Shown piece by piece: positions 18,585 to 25,621 of a DNA stretch of 25,621 bases. A program made the translations under genes and the position numbers. This DNA is from Bremia lactucae (taxonomy: Eukaryota > Oomycota > Peronosporomycetes > Peronosporales > Peronosporaceae). Position 1 is the first letter of the stretch. The number at the start of each line of letters is the position of its first letter. The notes below the pieces were generated by a model, which was not told the DNA's origin, searched no databases, and was given only the letters and a program-made list of their open reading frames with translations. The DNA lies in NCBI RefSeq assembly GCF_004359215.1, contig NC_090619.1, positions 1,231,048 to 1,256,668 of the forward strand. Direction: 5' to 3'.

Positions 18585-18932
18585 TGTAGGCGGGCACGTC
18601 GTAATGCGGCCACGCTCTACTTAGACACACACCCTAGCACAGCGAGGAAGCGTTTTAACCAGCTTATCTTGCGTGCAGTGAGGTAGTTGTTGTGGGCGCA
18701 TTAGCGACCTCACCCAACGCACTAAGTACTCTGGGTAAGTGTCGTCACGGGAGCGGAAATCCGGCTCCTCGTGCGCACTTACTAAGAAGACAGTATTGAT
18801 TTATATTAAATCGCAATAAATCATAATTTATCTATTTTTACCAATCAAAAGGTCGTCTCTATAGATAACACTAATATGTATTGCGAGCGTATCTTTCTAG
18901 ATACCTCGCGTAACGGATGACGCTAGGCGTCA
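18585..18932 (-). repeat. LTR B, right copy (5' LTR)
   Basis: 348 bp matching 14699-15036. The inner edge is set by the primer binding site. The outer end contains a perfect 9-bp inverted repeat with 3-nt loop (GGATGACGC, TAG, GCGTCATCC at 18915-18935). Similarity with the left copy extends 11 bp beyond the TG, through the purine tract. Confidence 0.8.
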
Positions 18933-18945
18933 TCCCTCCTAATCA

Positions 18946-19372
18946 TCTGACCTCCTTAAAAAGGACGCAGAATGGGTTTGGTTAAAAGAACAAGGTAATG
19001 CGGTCACATCAGTGAAGCAATTTCTTGTAGAGGCACCGGTCTTGGCATTGCCAGACGCGGATAAGCCCTTTAGCGTCGTCTGCGATGCAAGTAATTTTGC
19101 AATCGGCAGCGCGCTCATGCAGAAGGATGACGACGGCGTTGACCGCGTCATCTCTTATTAGTCCCGGCTTTTAAAAGCCGCGGAACTGAATTACCCCGTG
19201 CATGACAAAGAGCTACTTTCAATAAAGTATGCTCTTGTCAAGTTTTTTGTGCACCTTCTGGGCACCGAACCATTTGTGGTTTATACGGAACACGCATCAC
19301 TGCGGACCGCAATAAATTCACCGCACCTCTCGCTTAGAATAGCAAGATGGCTTACATTCTTCTCTGAATTTA
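18946..19372 (+). pseudogene. F1 RNase H pseudogene
   Basis: Reads A-P-V-L-A-L-P-D-A-D-K-P-F-S-V-V-C-D-A-S-N-F-A-I-G, V-I-S-Y then a TAG stop (19159-19161; the F2 copy has CAG for Gln), L-L-K-A-A-E-L-N-Y-P-V-H-D-K-E-L-L, Y-T-E-H-A-S-L-R (family Y-T-D-H: the catalytic Asp is Glu) and F-F-S-E-F-N, where the inversion begins. The stop and the D-to-E change make it inactive. Confidence 0.85.
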
Positions 19373-19663
19373 ACTGTCGCTAAAGCGATTTAGCTTAGCT
19401 TTCAGGTGCGACGGAAGGGTAACCTTTCGCCCACCAAAGTGATCAAGCAGAAGGCGACAATGGTCGTCCTGACTGTAGCTCCCTTTTATTTCAGAGGCTA
19501 ATGAGCTCGTCACGTGGTATGCCTTCATGGCGGCCAACGTTGACGGCTGAAATTGTACTTAAGCACTAGACACACTTTTCTAATGTCTCACCTCGAAGTC
19601 TGGTCTGCGCGATAAAACGTCAGCCAAGACATTCGACTTACCCGGATTATATTCAACTTTGAA
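19373..19663 (-). pseudogene. Inverted RNase H end and integrase linker in F1
   Basis: Reading the minus strand from 19663: F-K-V-E-Y-N-P-G-K-S, A-D-V-L-S-R-R-P-D-F-E-V, then the linker to S-H-L-K-A-K-L-N-R-F-S at 19390-19373. These are precisely the codons that should follow F-F-S-E-F-N on the plus strand at 19372, so the segment was inverted in place. The corresponding region in forward order is 13206-13490 of element C. The rest of the integrase zinc domain and core (about 1 kb) is missing right of it. Confidence 0.85.
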
Positions 19664-19831
19664 AACCTGGAGGTACTACGAAGTTGTTGCCTCGTTTCGT
19701 TGGGCCCTTTACGGTGGTCGTAAAGGTTGGAGACCTAAATTATAGACCCACCCTTCCCCCGTATATCAAGACGCACCCCGTATTTTAAATGGGTCGTCCG
19801 AAACAGTATGTAGGCCCAAATAGGTTACATA

Positions 19832-20278
19832 TGTAACGGGGTGTATCGTTACATGAAATTAACAATAAAAGATTGTTAATTAATATTATCCAAAAGGCAG
19901 ATAATATTTGGAGGAAATTACTTTAAATAGTAATTTCCTGAATTCTTATCCATAAATAGGTATAGACCATTATGTCTATTTATTCCGCAGACTAATCAGC
20001 TGTAGAAGTAATCAAAGAGAGTTACGAGATAAGATAGATAAGAATTCATTTACATGTTTAGTATTAGTTTATAGTTAAGACAACATTTACAAAGATAGAT
20101 TAAGAGATACTTAATTTTATTAATACAGATTTCCTTTAACCCTCTTCAAGCTAGTTGCCTTAAAGAGAAGTCTTTCTCTGCATGTACCAGTGTACGTGAA
20201 ATAACGTAGGGCACTCGCAAATGAAGCAGTGCGAGTGGACTTGTTCTGAAGCAGTACAAGTCGTAGTGCCCCGTTACA
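19832..20278 (+). repeat. LTR A, copy 2
   Basis: 447 bp, TGTAACGGGG to CCCCGTTACA, same orientation as copy 1. No polypurine tract or primer binding site adjoins it. It lies between the truncated integrase tail of F1 (after GGTTACATA) and the start of the F2 RT. The flanking 5-mers ACATA and CGTCG do not match, so it is not a simple solo LTR insertion; recombination with another copy is likely. A 10-bp palindrome at 19912-19939 differs from copy 4 by a compensatory pair. Confidence 0.85.
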
Positions 20279-21055
20279 CGTCGGGCACGAAATTGATCTC
20301 GAACCTGGCACCAAGTATTTTGTGACCAGACAATGGCCGTTGCCGAAAGAACAAGTCGAATATATGGATGAGTTCTTCGACAGAGCAAATCGCCTCACTG
20401 CAGCCCGACCTTTTGTGTGCGTAAAGCCACAGGTGGATCGCGCATTCATGCTTACAATAAGCTGAACACAGCGACCACACCGACGCAATCGCCAATCCCA
20501 AGGAAAGATGTTATGATGAATTCCATGGGATGTCAGCCATTTTTTCCGCGTTGAATTTTAAAGATGGCTACTATTAGGTACTCACGAGAGAGTCTGACGT
20601 AGCCAAAACTGCAGTAAGCACCCCAAGCGATATGCTTTAGAAGTGGCTTGTGATGCCCAAGGTTTGAAAAACAAACCGGCGACATTAAACCGAGTGGTGG
20701 CTCACGTGATGCGTCAGCACCGTGCCTACGCGCCCCCAATATTTTGACGATGAATTCGGGCATAGAAGAGCCGGGGACGGTTTGACCGAAATAGAGTCAT
20801 TTAGACGCTGTTGCCCCAGACTTCGGGTGACGCTGAATTGTACGCCAACTCGCAAAAGTGCGTCATTGGGGTCCCCGAGATACCTGTGCTGGGCTGCATC
20901 GTAGGTACACATGGTGTACGAGCAGACCCAGACTGAATACAATCAGCAAAGGAATGACCAATCCCACGACACGTGAAGGATTTGCGCCAATTCCGAGAGC
21001 TCACTAATTATTTGCATAAATATAGCAAGAATTATGCTGAGCGATTAAGCCTTGT
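20279..21055 (+). pseudogene. F2 reverse transcriptase pseudogene
   Basis: Reads H/N-E-I-D-L-E-P-G-T-K-Y-F-V-T-R-Q-W-P-L-P-K-E-Q-V at 20285-20360, Q-G-L-K-N-K-P-A-T-L-N-R-V near 20660-20700, and Q-Y-F-D-D-E-F-G-H-R-R-A-G at about 20737-20775. The catalytic Y-F-D-D is thus retained, though in a different frame from its neighbours. Later come V-P-E-I-P-V-L-G-C-I-V-G (20867-20905) and N-Y-L-H-K-Y-S-K-N-Y-A-E-R (21006-21045). Several frameshifts and stops make it inactive. Confidence 0.8.
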
Positions 21056-21480
21056 CTGATCTCCTTGAAAAGGACGCATAATGCGTTTCCTCAAAAGAAC
21101 GAGAAATGCTTTCACACCAGTGAATCAGTCTCTTGTTGATGCACCGGTCTTAGCATTGCCAGACGCGGATAAGCCCTTTAGCGTCGTCTGCGATGCAAGT
21201 AATTTTGCAATCGGCAGCGCGCTCATGCAGAAGGATGACGACGGCGTTGACCGTGTCATCTCTTATCAGTCCCGGCTTTTAAAAGCCGCGGAACTGAATT
21301 ACCCCGTGCATGACAAAGAGCTACTTTCAATAAAGTATGCTCTTGTCAAGTTTCTTGTGCACCTACTGGGCACCGAACCATTTGAGGTTTATACGGAACA
21401 CGCATCACTGCGGACCGCAATAAATTCACCGCACCTCTCGCCTAGAATAGCAAGATGGCTTACATTCTTCTCTGAATTTA
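21056..21480 (+). pseudogene. F2 RNase H pseudogene
   Basis: An open frame from 21081 to the inversion edge, with A-P-V-L-A-L-P-D-A-D-K-P-F, F-A-I-G-S-A-L-M-Q-K-D-D-D-G, V-I-S-Y-Q-S-R-L-L-K and Y-T-E-H-A-S-L-R. Like F1 it has Glu in place of the catalytic Asp of Y-T-D-H. It differs from F1 by about seven bases, one of which is the stop codon present only in F1. Confidence 0.85.
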
Positions 21481-21771
21481 ACTGTCGCTAAAGCGATTTA
21501 GCTTAGCTTTCAGGTGCGACGGAAGGGTAACCTTTCGCCCACCAAAGTGATCAAGCAGAAGGCGACAATGGTCGTCCTGACTGTAGCTCCCTTTTATTTC
21601 AGAGGCTAATGAGCTCGTCACGTGGTATGCCTTCATGGCGGCCAACGTTGACGGCTGAAATTGTACTTAAGCACTAGACACACTTTTCTAATGTCTCACC
21701 TCGAAGTCTGGTCTGCGCGATAAAACGTCAGCCAAGACATTCGACTTACCCGGATTATATTCAACTTTGAA
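21481..21771 (-). pseudogene. Inverted RNase H end and integrase linker in F2
   Basis: Identical, by eye, to 19373-19663 over all 291 bases and with the same breakpoints. The inversion therefore predates the F1/F2 duplication. Confidence 0.85.
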
Positions 21772-22180
21772 AACCTGGAGGTACTACGAAGTTGTTGCCT
21801 CGTTTCGTTGGGCCCTTTACGGTGGTCGTAAAGGTTGGAGACCTAAATTATAGACCCACCCTTCCCCCGTATATCAAGACGCACCCCGTATTTTAAATGG
21901 GTCGTCCGAAACAGTATGTAGGCCCAAATAGGTTACATACCCCCATCCGTCTAAGGAGACCGATGGTGACGCCGACTGTGAGTCGAGTGTCGTTTGGGTG
22001 AGGGAGACGGATAAGGCGAAAAGTTATCAGCCGACCGACTCCTCCCACCACGAACAGACTTCGGAGAGCGAGGGACATCACGCGAGTAACGCGGATCCCT
22101 CAGCATTATCCTCCCAAAGAGGTCCAAGCGAGTCTTCAGGCATTCATAACCCTGACGAGCCTTCGCTCGTCTACAGTTGA
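21772..22180 (+). pseudogene. F2 integrase C-terminal domain and pol tail
   Basis: L-L-P-R-F-V-G-P-F-T-V-V and L-P-P-Y-I-K-T-H-P-V-F at 21785-21890, then a TAA. After a one-base loss near 21930 the frame reads V-T-Y-P-H-P-S-K-E-T-D-G-D-A-D and stays open to TGA at 22178-22180, with a serine- and acid-rich tail. This tail is probably the natural C-terminus of the family's pol. Confidence 0.7.
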
Positions 22181-22340
22181 TTAGTCTGCGGGATAAATAG
22201 ATATAATGGTCTATACCTATTTATGGATAAGATTTCTGAACATTACTATATAAAGTAATATCCTCCAAATATTATGCACCTTTTAGATAATATATTGATT
22301 AACAACCTGTTAATTTCATGTAACGATACACCCCGTTACA
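22171..22340 (-). repeat. LTR A, copy 3 (partial)
   Basis: Minus-oriented 5' part of LTR A, from TGTAACGGGG at 22340 down to CTGTAGA at about 22171, where it fuses with the F2 tail. The remaining 280 bp (3' half of the LTR) are missing. It is the most diverged copy, with its palindrome partly broken. Confidence 0.85.
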
Positions 22341-22529
22341 ATATTGGTTTGTCGAAGACTCAGCGATATGGCAATATTTCATAGCCCGCATTCGAAGCGT
22401 GGTTGGCGCTACAGGTGTCTGGAGGATGTCGTATAGGCAAGCTCTGAACAGGCTGGATAGAAAGATGCATGTAGCTGCCGCGTGTACTATATACAAATTA
22501 TGTTCAAGATTGTCTTAGGCTCAAACTAC
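22341..22529. other. Spacer downstream of the FGGY kinase
   Basis: 189 bp between the stop codon and the broken LTR A. I see no coding frame and no clear poly(A) signal. Confidence 0.5.
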
Positions 22530-24447
22530 TCAATACATTTTGCGATACAGAGATTCCTGGTGGCAGCGTGCTTCTAAATAAGCTGCGTGGGCTGTCGCAT
22601 CAGGTTGTGACAATTCCAGGCATGATATCTCAGTTGGAAACATTTTCGACTCGTTAAGCGTGTGAAGGTTTAAGTACGTGCCAATGAGCACAGCAAGACC
22701 ACGTGATGTGCTTTCAATAGCTCCTGCTTCAAGAATAACCTTCTTTCCCAAACAGTCGGCAATCATTTGACGCCAAACTCGTGACGACGTAAGTGCAGTC
22801 CCACTCACGACAATGGCTGCATCACGATCAGCAGAAAACGCTACTCGATGCGAATTAGTCGGCCAAATGTAAAGGAGGAAAACTCAAGGAGATTGCAAGG
22901 TATTGCGCTTACCAAGAAGTGAAAAAAGAAGGCTAATACGGAGAGCAATTGACTCCATTCCAGCACGCAAAATTTCAATTGGGGTTGTCCGCTTGGTAAT
23001 GCCGCTTATAGCACAGGTTGCACTTTCTGACCAACCTGGAGTACGTTCACCACTCAGGAAAGGTAGCACGGTGAGACCATGCTTCGTCGGGGAAAGCTTG
23101 TCTAGTTGAGACGCTATATCTGCCAAGGTATCCGATAATATATGAGCAAATACACATTTAAGCCAAAATTGTTTAAGTGCAAACCCTCATCACTGAGACG
23201 AAGCCTCTCGCAAAAAAACTTGTACATCGATCCACCATCACTTAATGCTCCACCGAGAAGAACATGGTCTTTTCCAAAACGGTAGCACCAAAGACCATTG
23301 GGAACCTTTGAAGTTTTCATGACGTCCAAGCTTAATACTACTCGAATCGCAGCACTAGTGCCGATCGTCACAGCAATGCGTCTGTTTGAAGATTAAACGA
23401 AACTTAGATTAAACACAAACTCTCCTATGTCATTACTTACGAAGAATCAACGCACTTAGATCCAATGTTGGCCGCAGCCCCGTCAGAGACACCAAGGAAA
23501 AGTGGTACATTTCTCAATTCAGGCCAATGCCTTGTATAAATTGCATTAAGCCCCATAAATGGTACCGAGGAGTCTGCAAGCAGAGGCATTTTTGTCATTT
23601 CCATACCAATTAGTTCAAGCAGTTTTGCATCCCATTGACAGCGTCTAAAATCGAGCAGTCCCATCCACGAGGCCTCAGACAAGCTTATCGGCAGAAAATT
23701 TCTGCGCTGCGACGGCGTCGTCCACTTCCCAATTATGTAGCCTGAGATAGTCTGCCACTTAGCAATACGCTCGACCACAGCCGGTTCTTCCTCTAGGAGG
23801 CGCAGAAAAGTGGCAGGCGCATATGCTTGATGAATCACCGTTCCTGTGCGATTGCAGGTATCTTCTAGCTCTCCACATTCTGCCAACCTTTCTCGCAGCA
23901 CTTTGGACCACTTCGCCGTCGCCTTTCTTTTCCCTGCATACTTTGAGACGAAACGAGAGAAAATCGCTTGCCTTTACAGATGAAGATATAGTTTTATTTT
24001 GCTGCATCTTACCGTGTAAACGGGTGTTACTGCATTGCCCTTGGCATCTAAACCTATCACATTCATAGCGAAAGTGCTGAACCCCACGCCCATCACTTTC
24101 TGCGAGAGCCCCGTAGCGCGGAGAAAGTCCATCATTTGGTCCATCAATTTCTCTACTAATGCCTCAATCTTGACGATGTCTGCCTCGCCATTATCATCGA
24201 TGGAGCTTAAGTGTTGCTGTTGTAGCGATTCATCTATGAAGACCCATTGAGCCTTAGAGACGAGAGCGAAGCAGCTTGCGCGGATCGAAGAGCTCCCCAC
24301 ATCAAATATGATGACAATAGGAAGACCCTGGTAATACTTCAGCTTTGCGAAGCCAAGAAGGATTTTTTTACGCTGCTGAATATGATAATTATAGAGCCAA
24401 GCGCCGGCTGCTAAAGACGCCGCCAGCAGCGGAACGAAGGAGTTCAT
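22530..24447 (-). CDS. FGGY-family carbohydrate kinase, five exons
   Basis: Phosphorylates a sugar or sugar acid with ATP; I cannot tell the substrate, though the sequence looks nearest to gluconokinase/xylulokinase-like FGGY proteins. Exons: 24447-24013, 23940-23441, 23381-23185, 23119-22913, 22840-22530. Introns of 72, 59, 65 and 72 bp all start GT and end AG, and the exons total 1650 bp (549 aa plus TGA), keeping frame throughout. Residues 3-20 are hydrophobic and followed by Q-Q-R-K-K, suggesting a membrane anchor or targeting signal. Motifs: F-D-V-G-S-S-S-I-R (48-56, phosphate loop), G-V-S-D-G-A-A-A-N-I-G (probable catalytic Asp298), I-G-T-S-A (about 318-322), P-F-L-S-G-E-R-T-P-G-W (397-407), V-V-S-G-T-A-L (457-463, second FGGY signature region). 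The full-length frame in a block of dead elements suggests a functional host gene. Confidence 0.85.
23120..23184 (-). other. Intron 3 of the FGGY kinase, weak donor
   Basis: Donor G/GTTTGC and acceptor TTGGCAG/AT. Without its removal the frame meets TAG just after L-L-I-Y-Y-R-I-P-W-Q-I. With it, S-D-E-D-I-A-S-Q-L-D joins in phase and fits the family spacing before H-G-L-T-V-L-P-F. The other three donors are GTAAG(A/T/C). Confidence 0.65.
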
Positions 24448-24621
24448 GATTTTGAGGTATCTTTAATTCTTAAATTGTAAGATTACAAATTAATATCTGA
24501 CAACCAACATTTAATAACCGAGTTGTTACCGGAAAATTGTCAAATCTCGATCAAATATGTACACTTGCAATTACAAATCAATTGCTTCTGGTTATCCTAC
24601 CATTAACACAACTACCTCCTT
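24448..24621 (-). promoter_or_regulatory. Upstream region of the FGGY kinase
   Basis: 174 AT-rich bases between the kinase ATG and the stop of the decayed chromodomain fragment. If the retroelement debris has not been co-opted, the core promoter must lie here. I see no unmistakable initiator or TATA element. Confidence 0.4.
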
Positions 24622-25023
24622 TCAAGAAGACGGCCATTTCTTAAACTGCTTTGGTCGTCTCTTGTTGTTCCAGTAGAGGTCAATTAGTCCTGGAATCTGC
24701 GTTAGATTCTCCACGGGCTCTAAAGTTTCGTCATCTTTCGATTTGCCGAGCCACCATATCATGTACTGTGGCTTTCCCTTGTACTTGCGATGATTGATGA
24801 CTGCTTCACAAGTTGTCCTCCGTTTCCATCGGCTAAGACAACCTTGTGCACAAGCTGCTTTCGTTTTGGGCCTTTACGATACTGTTTTAGCAAAGACAGG
24901 TAAACAATGGATGCAACTTTAATCCTTTCGATATTCCTAACTCTTAGGAATCTTTCGAAATTTTCTTCAACACGGAAACAGTCCAATGTATCGTGGGGCC
25001 AGTTTCTTCGACTGTGCGGATCC
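24622..25023 (-). pseudogene. Chromovirus-type integrase end and chromodomain (element G)
   Basis: From 25020 on the minus strand: K-K-L-A-P-R-Y-I-G-L-F, the start of the integrase C-terminal domain; after a frameshift, 24986-24806 has V-Y-L-S-L-L-K-Q-Y-R-K-G-P and H-K-V-V-L-A-D-G-N-G-G-Q-L-V. After a further one-base shift come V-I-N-H-R-K-Y-K-G-K-P-Q-Y-M-I-W-W-L-G-K and E-P-V-E-N-L-T-Q-I-P-G-L-I-D-L-Y, a good chromodomain (Y, W-W and E-P are the usual aromatic and turn positions, though the usual W of W-E-P is L). It ends with TGA at 24622-24624. In chromoviruses this module binds modified histones. Upstream pol is cut off by LTR A at 25024. Confidence 0.8.
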
Positions 25024-25476
25024 TGTAACGGGGCTCTACGACTTGTACTGTTTCAGTACAAGTCCACTTCACACTGCTTCAGTTGTGAGTGGTGCCTTTC
25101 GTTAGGTGACGTGCACTGTACGTGCAGAGGAAGACTTCTCTTAAGACAAGTTAACTTAAGAGGGTAAAATGAAAACTGTATGATTATAGTTAAGTGTATC
25201 TTAATCTATCTTTGTAAATGCTGACTTAACTATAACCTTATACTAAACATGTAAATGAATTCTTATCTCTATCTTATCTTGTAACTCTCTTTGATTACTT
25301 CTACAGCTGATTAGTCTGCGGAATAAATAGACATAATGGCCTATACCTATTTATGGATAAGAATTCAGGATATTACTATATAAAGTAATATCCTCCAAAT
25401 ATTATCTACCTTTTAGATAATATATTAATTAACAACCTTTAAGTGTTAATTTCATGTAACGATACACCCCGTTACA
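25024..25476 (-). repeat. LTR A, copy 4 (3' LTR)
   Basis: 453 bp on the minus strand, TGTAACGGGG (25476) to CCCCGTTACA (25024-25033). It is very similar to copy 1. The polypurine tract lies immediately right (25477-25491 on the plus strand), so this is the 3' LTR of an element extending beyond the right end. It has two perfect hairpins: 25040-25064 (11-bp stem, 3-nt loop) and 25367-25394 (10-bp stem, 8-nt loop holding TATATAAA). Confidence 0.85.
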
Positions 25477-25621
25477 TCACCCCTCCCTTAAACGACAATC
25501 ACTCTGAATGTCATTAGATGGAGTGGTCGCTAAATGACCACTTAATTTTTAAAATGTTTTTGATTGGTCAGATCCATCATTTTAAATTCCATCGCATGAA
25601 GGAACAATTCATGCGGGGTGA
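25477..25621 (-). repeat. 3' internal tail and polypurine tract of the right-hand LTR A element
   Basis: The minus strand reads GTTTAAGGGAGGGGTGA directly before the LTR. The stretch to about 25606 is the reverse complement of 1-125 with a few substitutions, and a further 15-20 bp at the extreme right have no counterpart in the window because copy 1 begins at the window edge. Confidence 0.75.

Larger units (their letters stand above)
14699..18932 (-). mobile_element. Element B: LTR-bounded Ty3/gypsy element lacking RT and RNase H
   Basis: Minus-strand element with 5' LTR at 18585-18932, primer binding site at 18565-18582, gag (about 18337-17255), a broken protease, then directly the integrase (16720-15715), a second partial integrase (15713-15160), a polypurine tract (15037-15047) and 3' LTR (14699-15036). 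About 2 kb of pol (RT, RNase H and the integrase zinc domain) is missing at about 16800. The LTR copies differ at many sites, so the element is old. No 5-bp target duplication joins the two flanks, and the flanks belong to different elements (H and F1). Confidence 0.85.
18944..19831 (+). mobile_element. Fragment F1: rearranged gypsy pol (RNase H, inverted linker, integrase end)
   Basis: The plus strand starts at the edge of LTR B with the RT/RNase H connection (D-L-L-K-K-D-A-E-W). It reads RNase H to 19372, then a 291-bp segment in reverse orientation (19373-19663), then jumps to the integrase C-terminal domain (P-G-G-T-T-K-L-L-P-R-F-V-G-P-F, from 19665) and ends at LTR A. 19033-19831 equals 21141-21939 in length (799 bp), with about seven differences. 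The family is that of elements B and C. Confidence 0.85.
20279..22180 (+). mobile_element. Fragment F2: RT, RNase H, inverted linker and pol tail
   Basis: The plus strand reads from the first RT codons directly at the LTR A edge through RT, RNase H, the same inverted segment as in F1 (21481-21771) and the integrase C-terminal domain, then a hydrophilic pol tail to a TGA at 22178-22180. The last bases fuse with a broken LTR A. No gag or protease is present. It shares the inversion, the deletion and 799 collinear bases with F1. Confidence 0.85.

Noticed and set aside
22171..25476. The kinase gene as cargo captured between two LTR A copies of the same orientation
   Set aside because: The gene keeps four introns, so it was not copied through RNA, and one of the LTRs is only a fragment. 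Flanking insertions explain the arrangement.
1..25621. CRISPR arrays, rRNA, intact tRNA genes, secreted effector genes with an RxLR-type motif
   Set aside because: None seen. There are no regularly spaced short repeats, no rRNA-like stretch, and no short frame with a signal peptide followed by such a motif.

Overview
The window is a nested, heavily decayed retrotransposon block with one host gene. It is most likely from an oomycete of the Phytophthora/downy mildew group. The support is Ty3/gypsy polyproteins of the style common in those genomes, introns of 59-72 bp in the host gene, and AT-rich, gene-poor intervening DNA. The species cannot be named from the sequence.

Layout from left to right. 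1-577 is the 3' end of a retrotransposon (polypurine tract plus 3' LTR, 'LTR A') that enters from the left. 1425-1494 is a degenerate tRNA-like sequence. 1523-3829 (minus) is a truncated gag-protease-RT element (element A). 5657-11815 (minus) is a near-complete but dead element (element D) with LTRs, primer binding site, gag, RT/RNase H, integrase and chromodomain; its protease-RT block (9481-10424) lies in the opposite orientation. 12225-14283 (minus) is an internally deleted pol (element C). 14319-14698 (plus) is an RNase H scrap of another family (H). 14699-18932 (minus) is element B, an LTR-bounded element that has lost RT and RNase H and carries a partly duplicated integrase with a single N at the junction. 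18944-19831 and 20279-22180 (plus) are two fragments of one rearranged element (F1, F2), separated by an LTR A copy; both carry the same internal inversion and deletion. 22171-22340 is a broken LTR A.

The only gene that looks intact is on the minus strand at 22530-24447. It is an FGGY-family carbohydrate kinase of five exons whose summed length is exactly 1650 bp (549 aa plus stop), with a hydrophobic N-terminus. About 175 bp upstream of its start codon ends a decayed chromovirus-type integrase/chromodomain fragment (24622-25023), which abuts another LTR A (25024-25476, minus) with its polypurine tract and internal tail running off the right end. The two window ends are therefore inverted copies of the same LTR A 3' end, pointing inward.

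I see no evidence of a new defence, biosynthetic or regulatory system. The points of interest are structural: two independent internal inversions inside retroelements, a compensatory change in an LTR palindrome, a probable assembly join at 15714, and a host gene sitting among retroelement debris.
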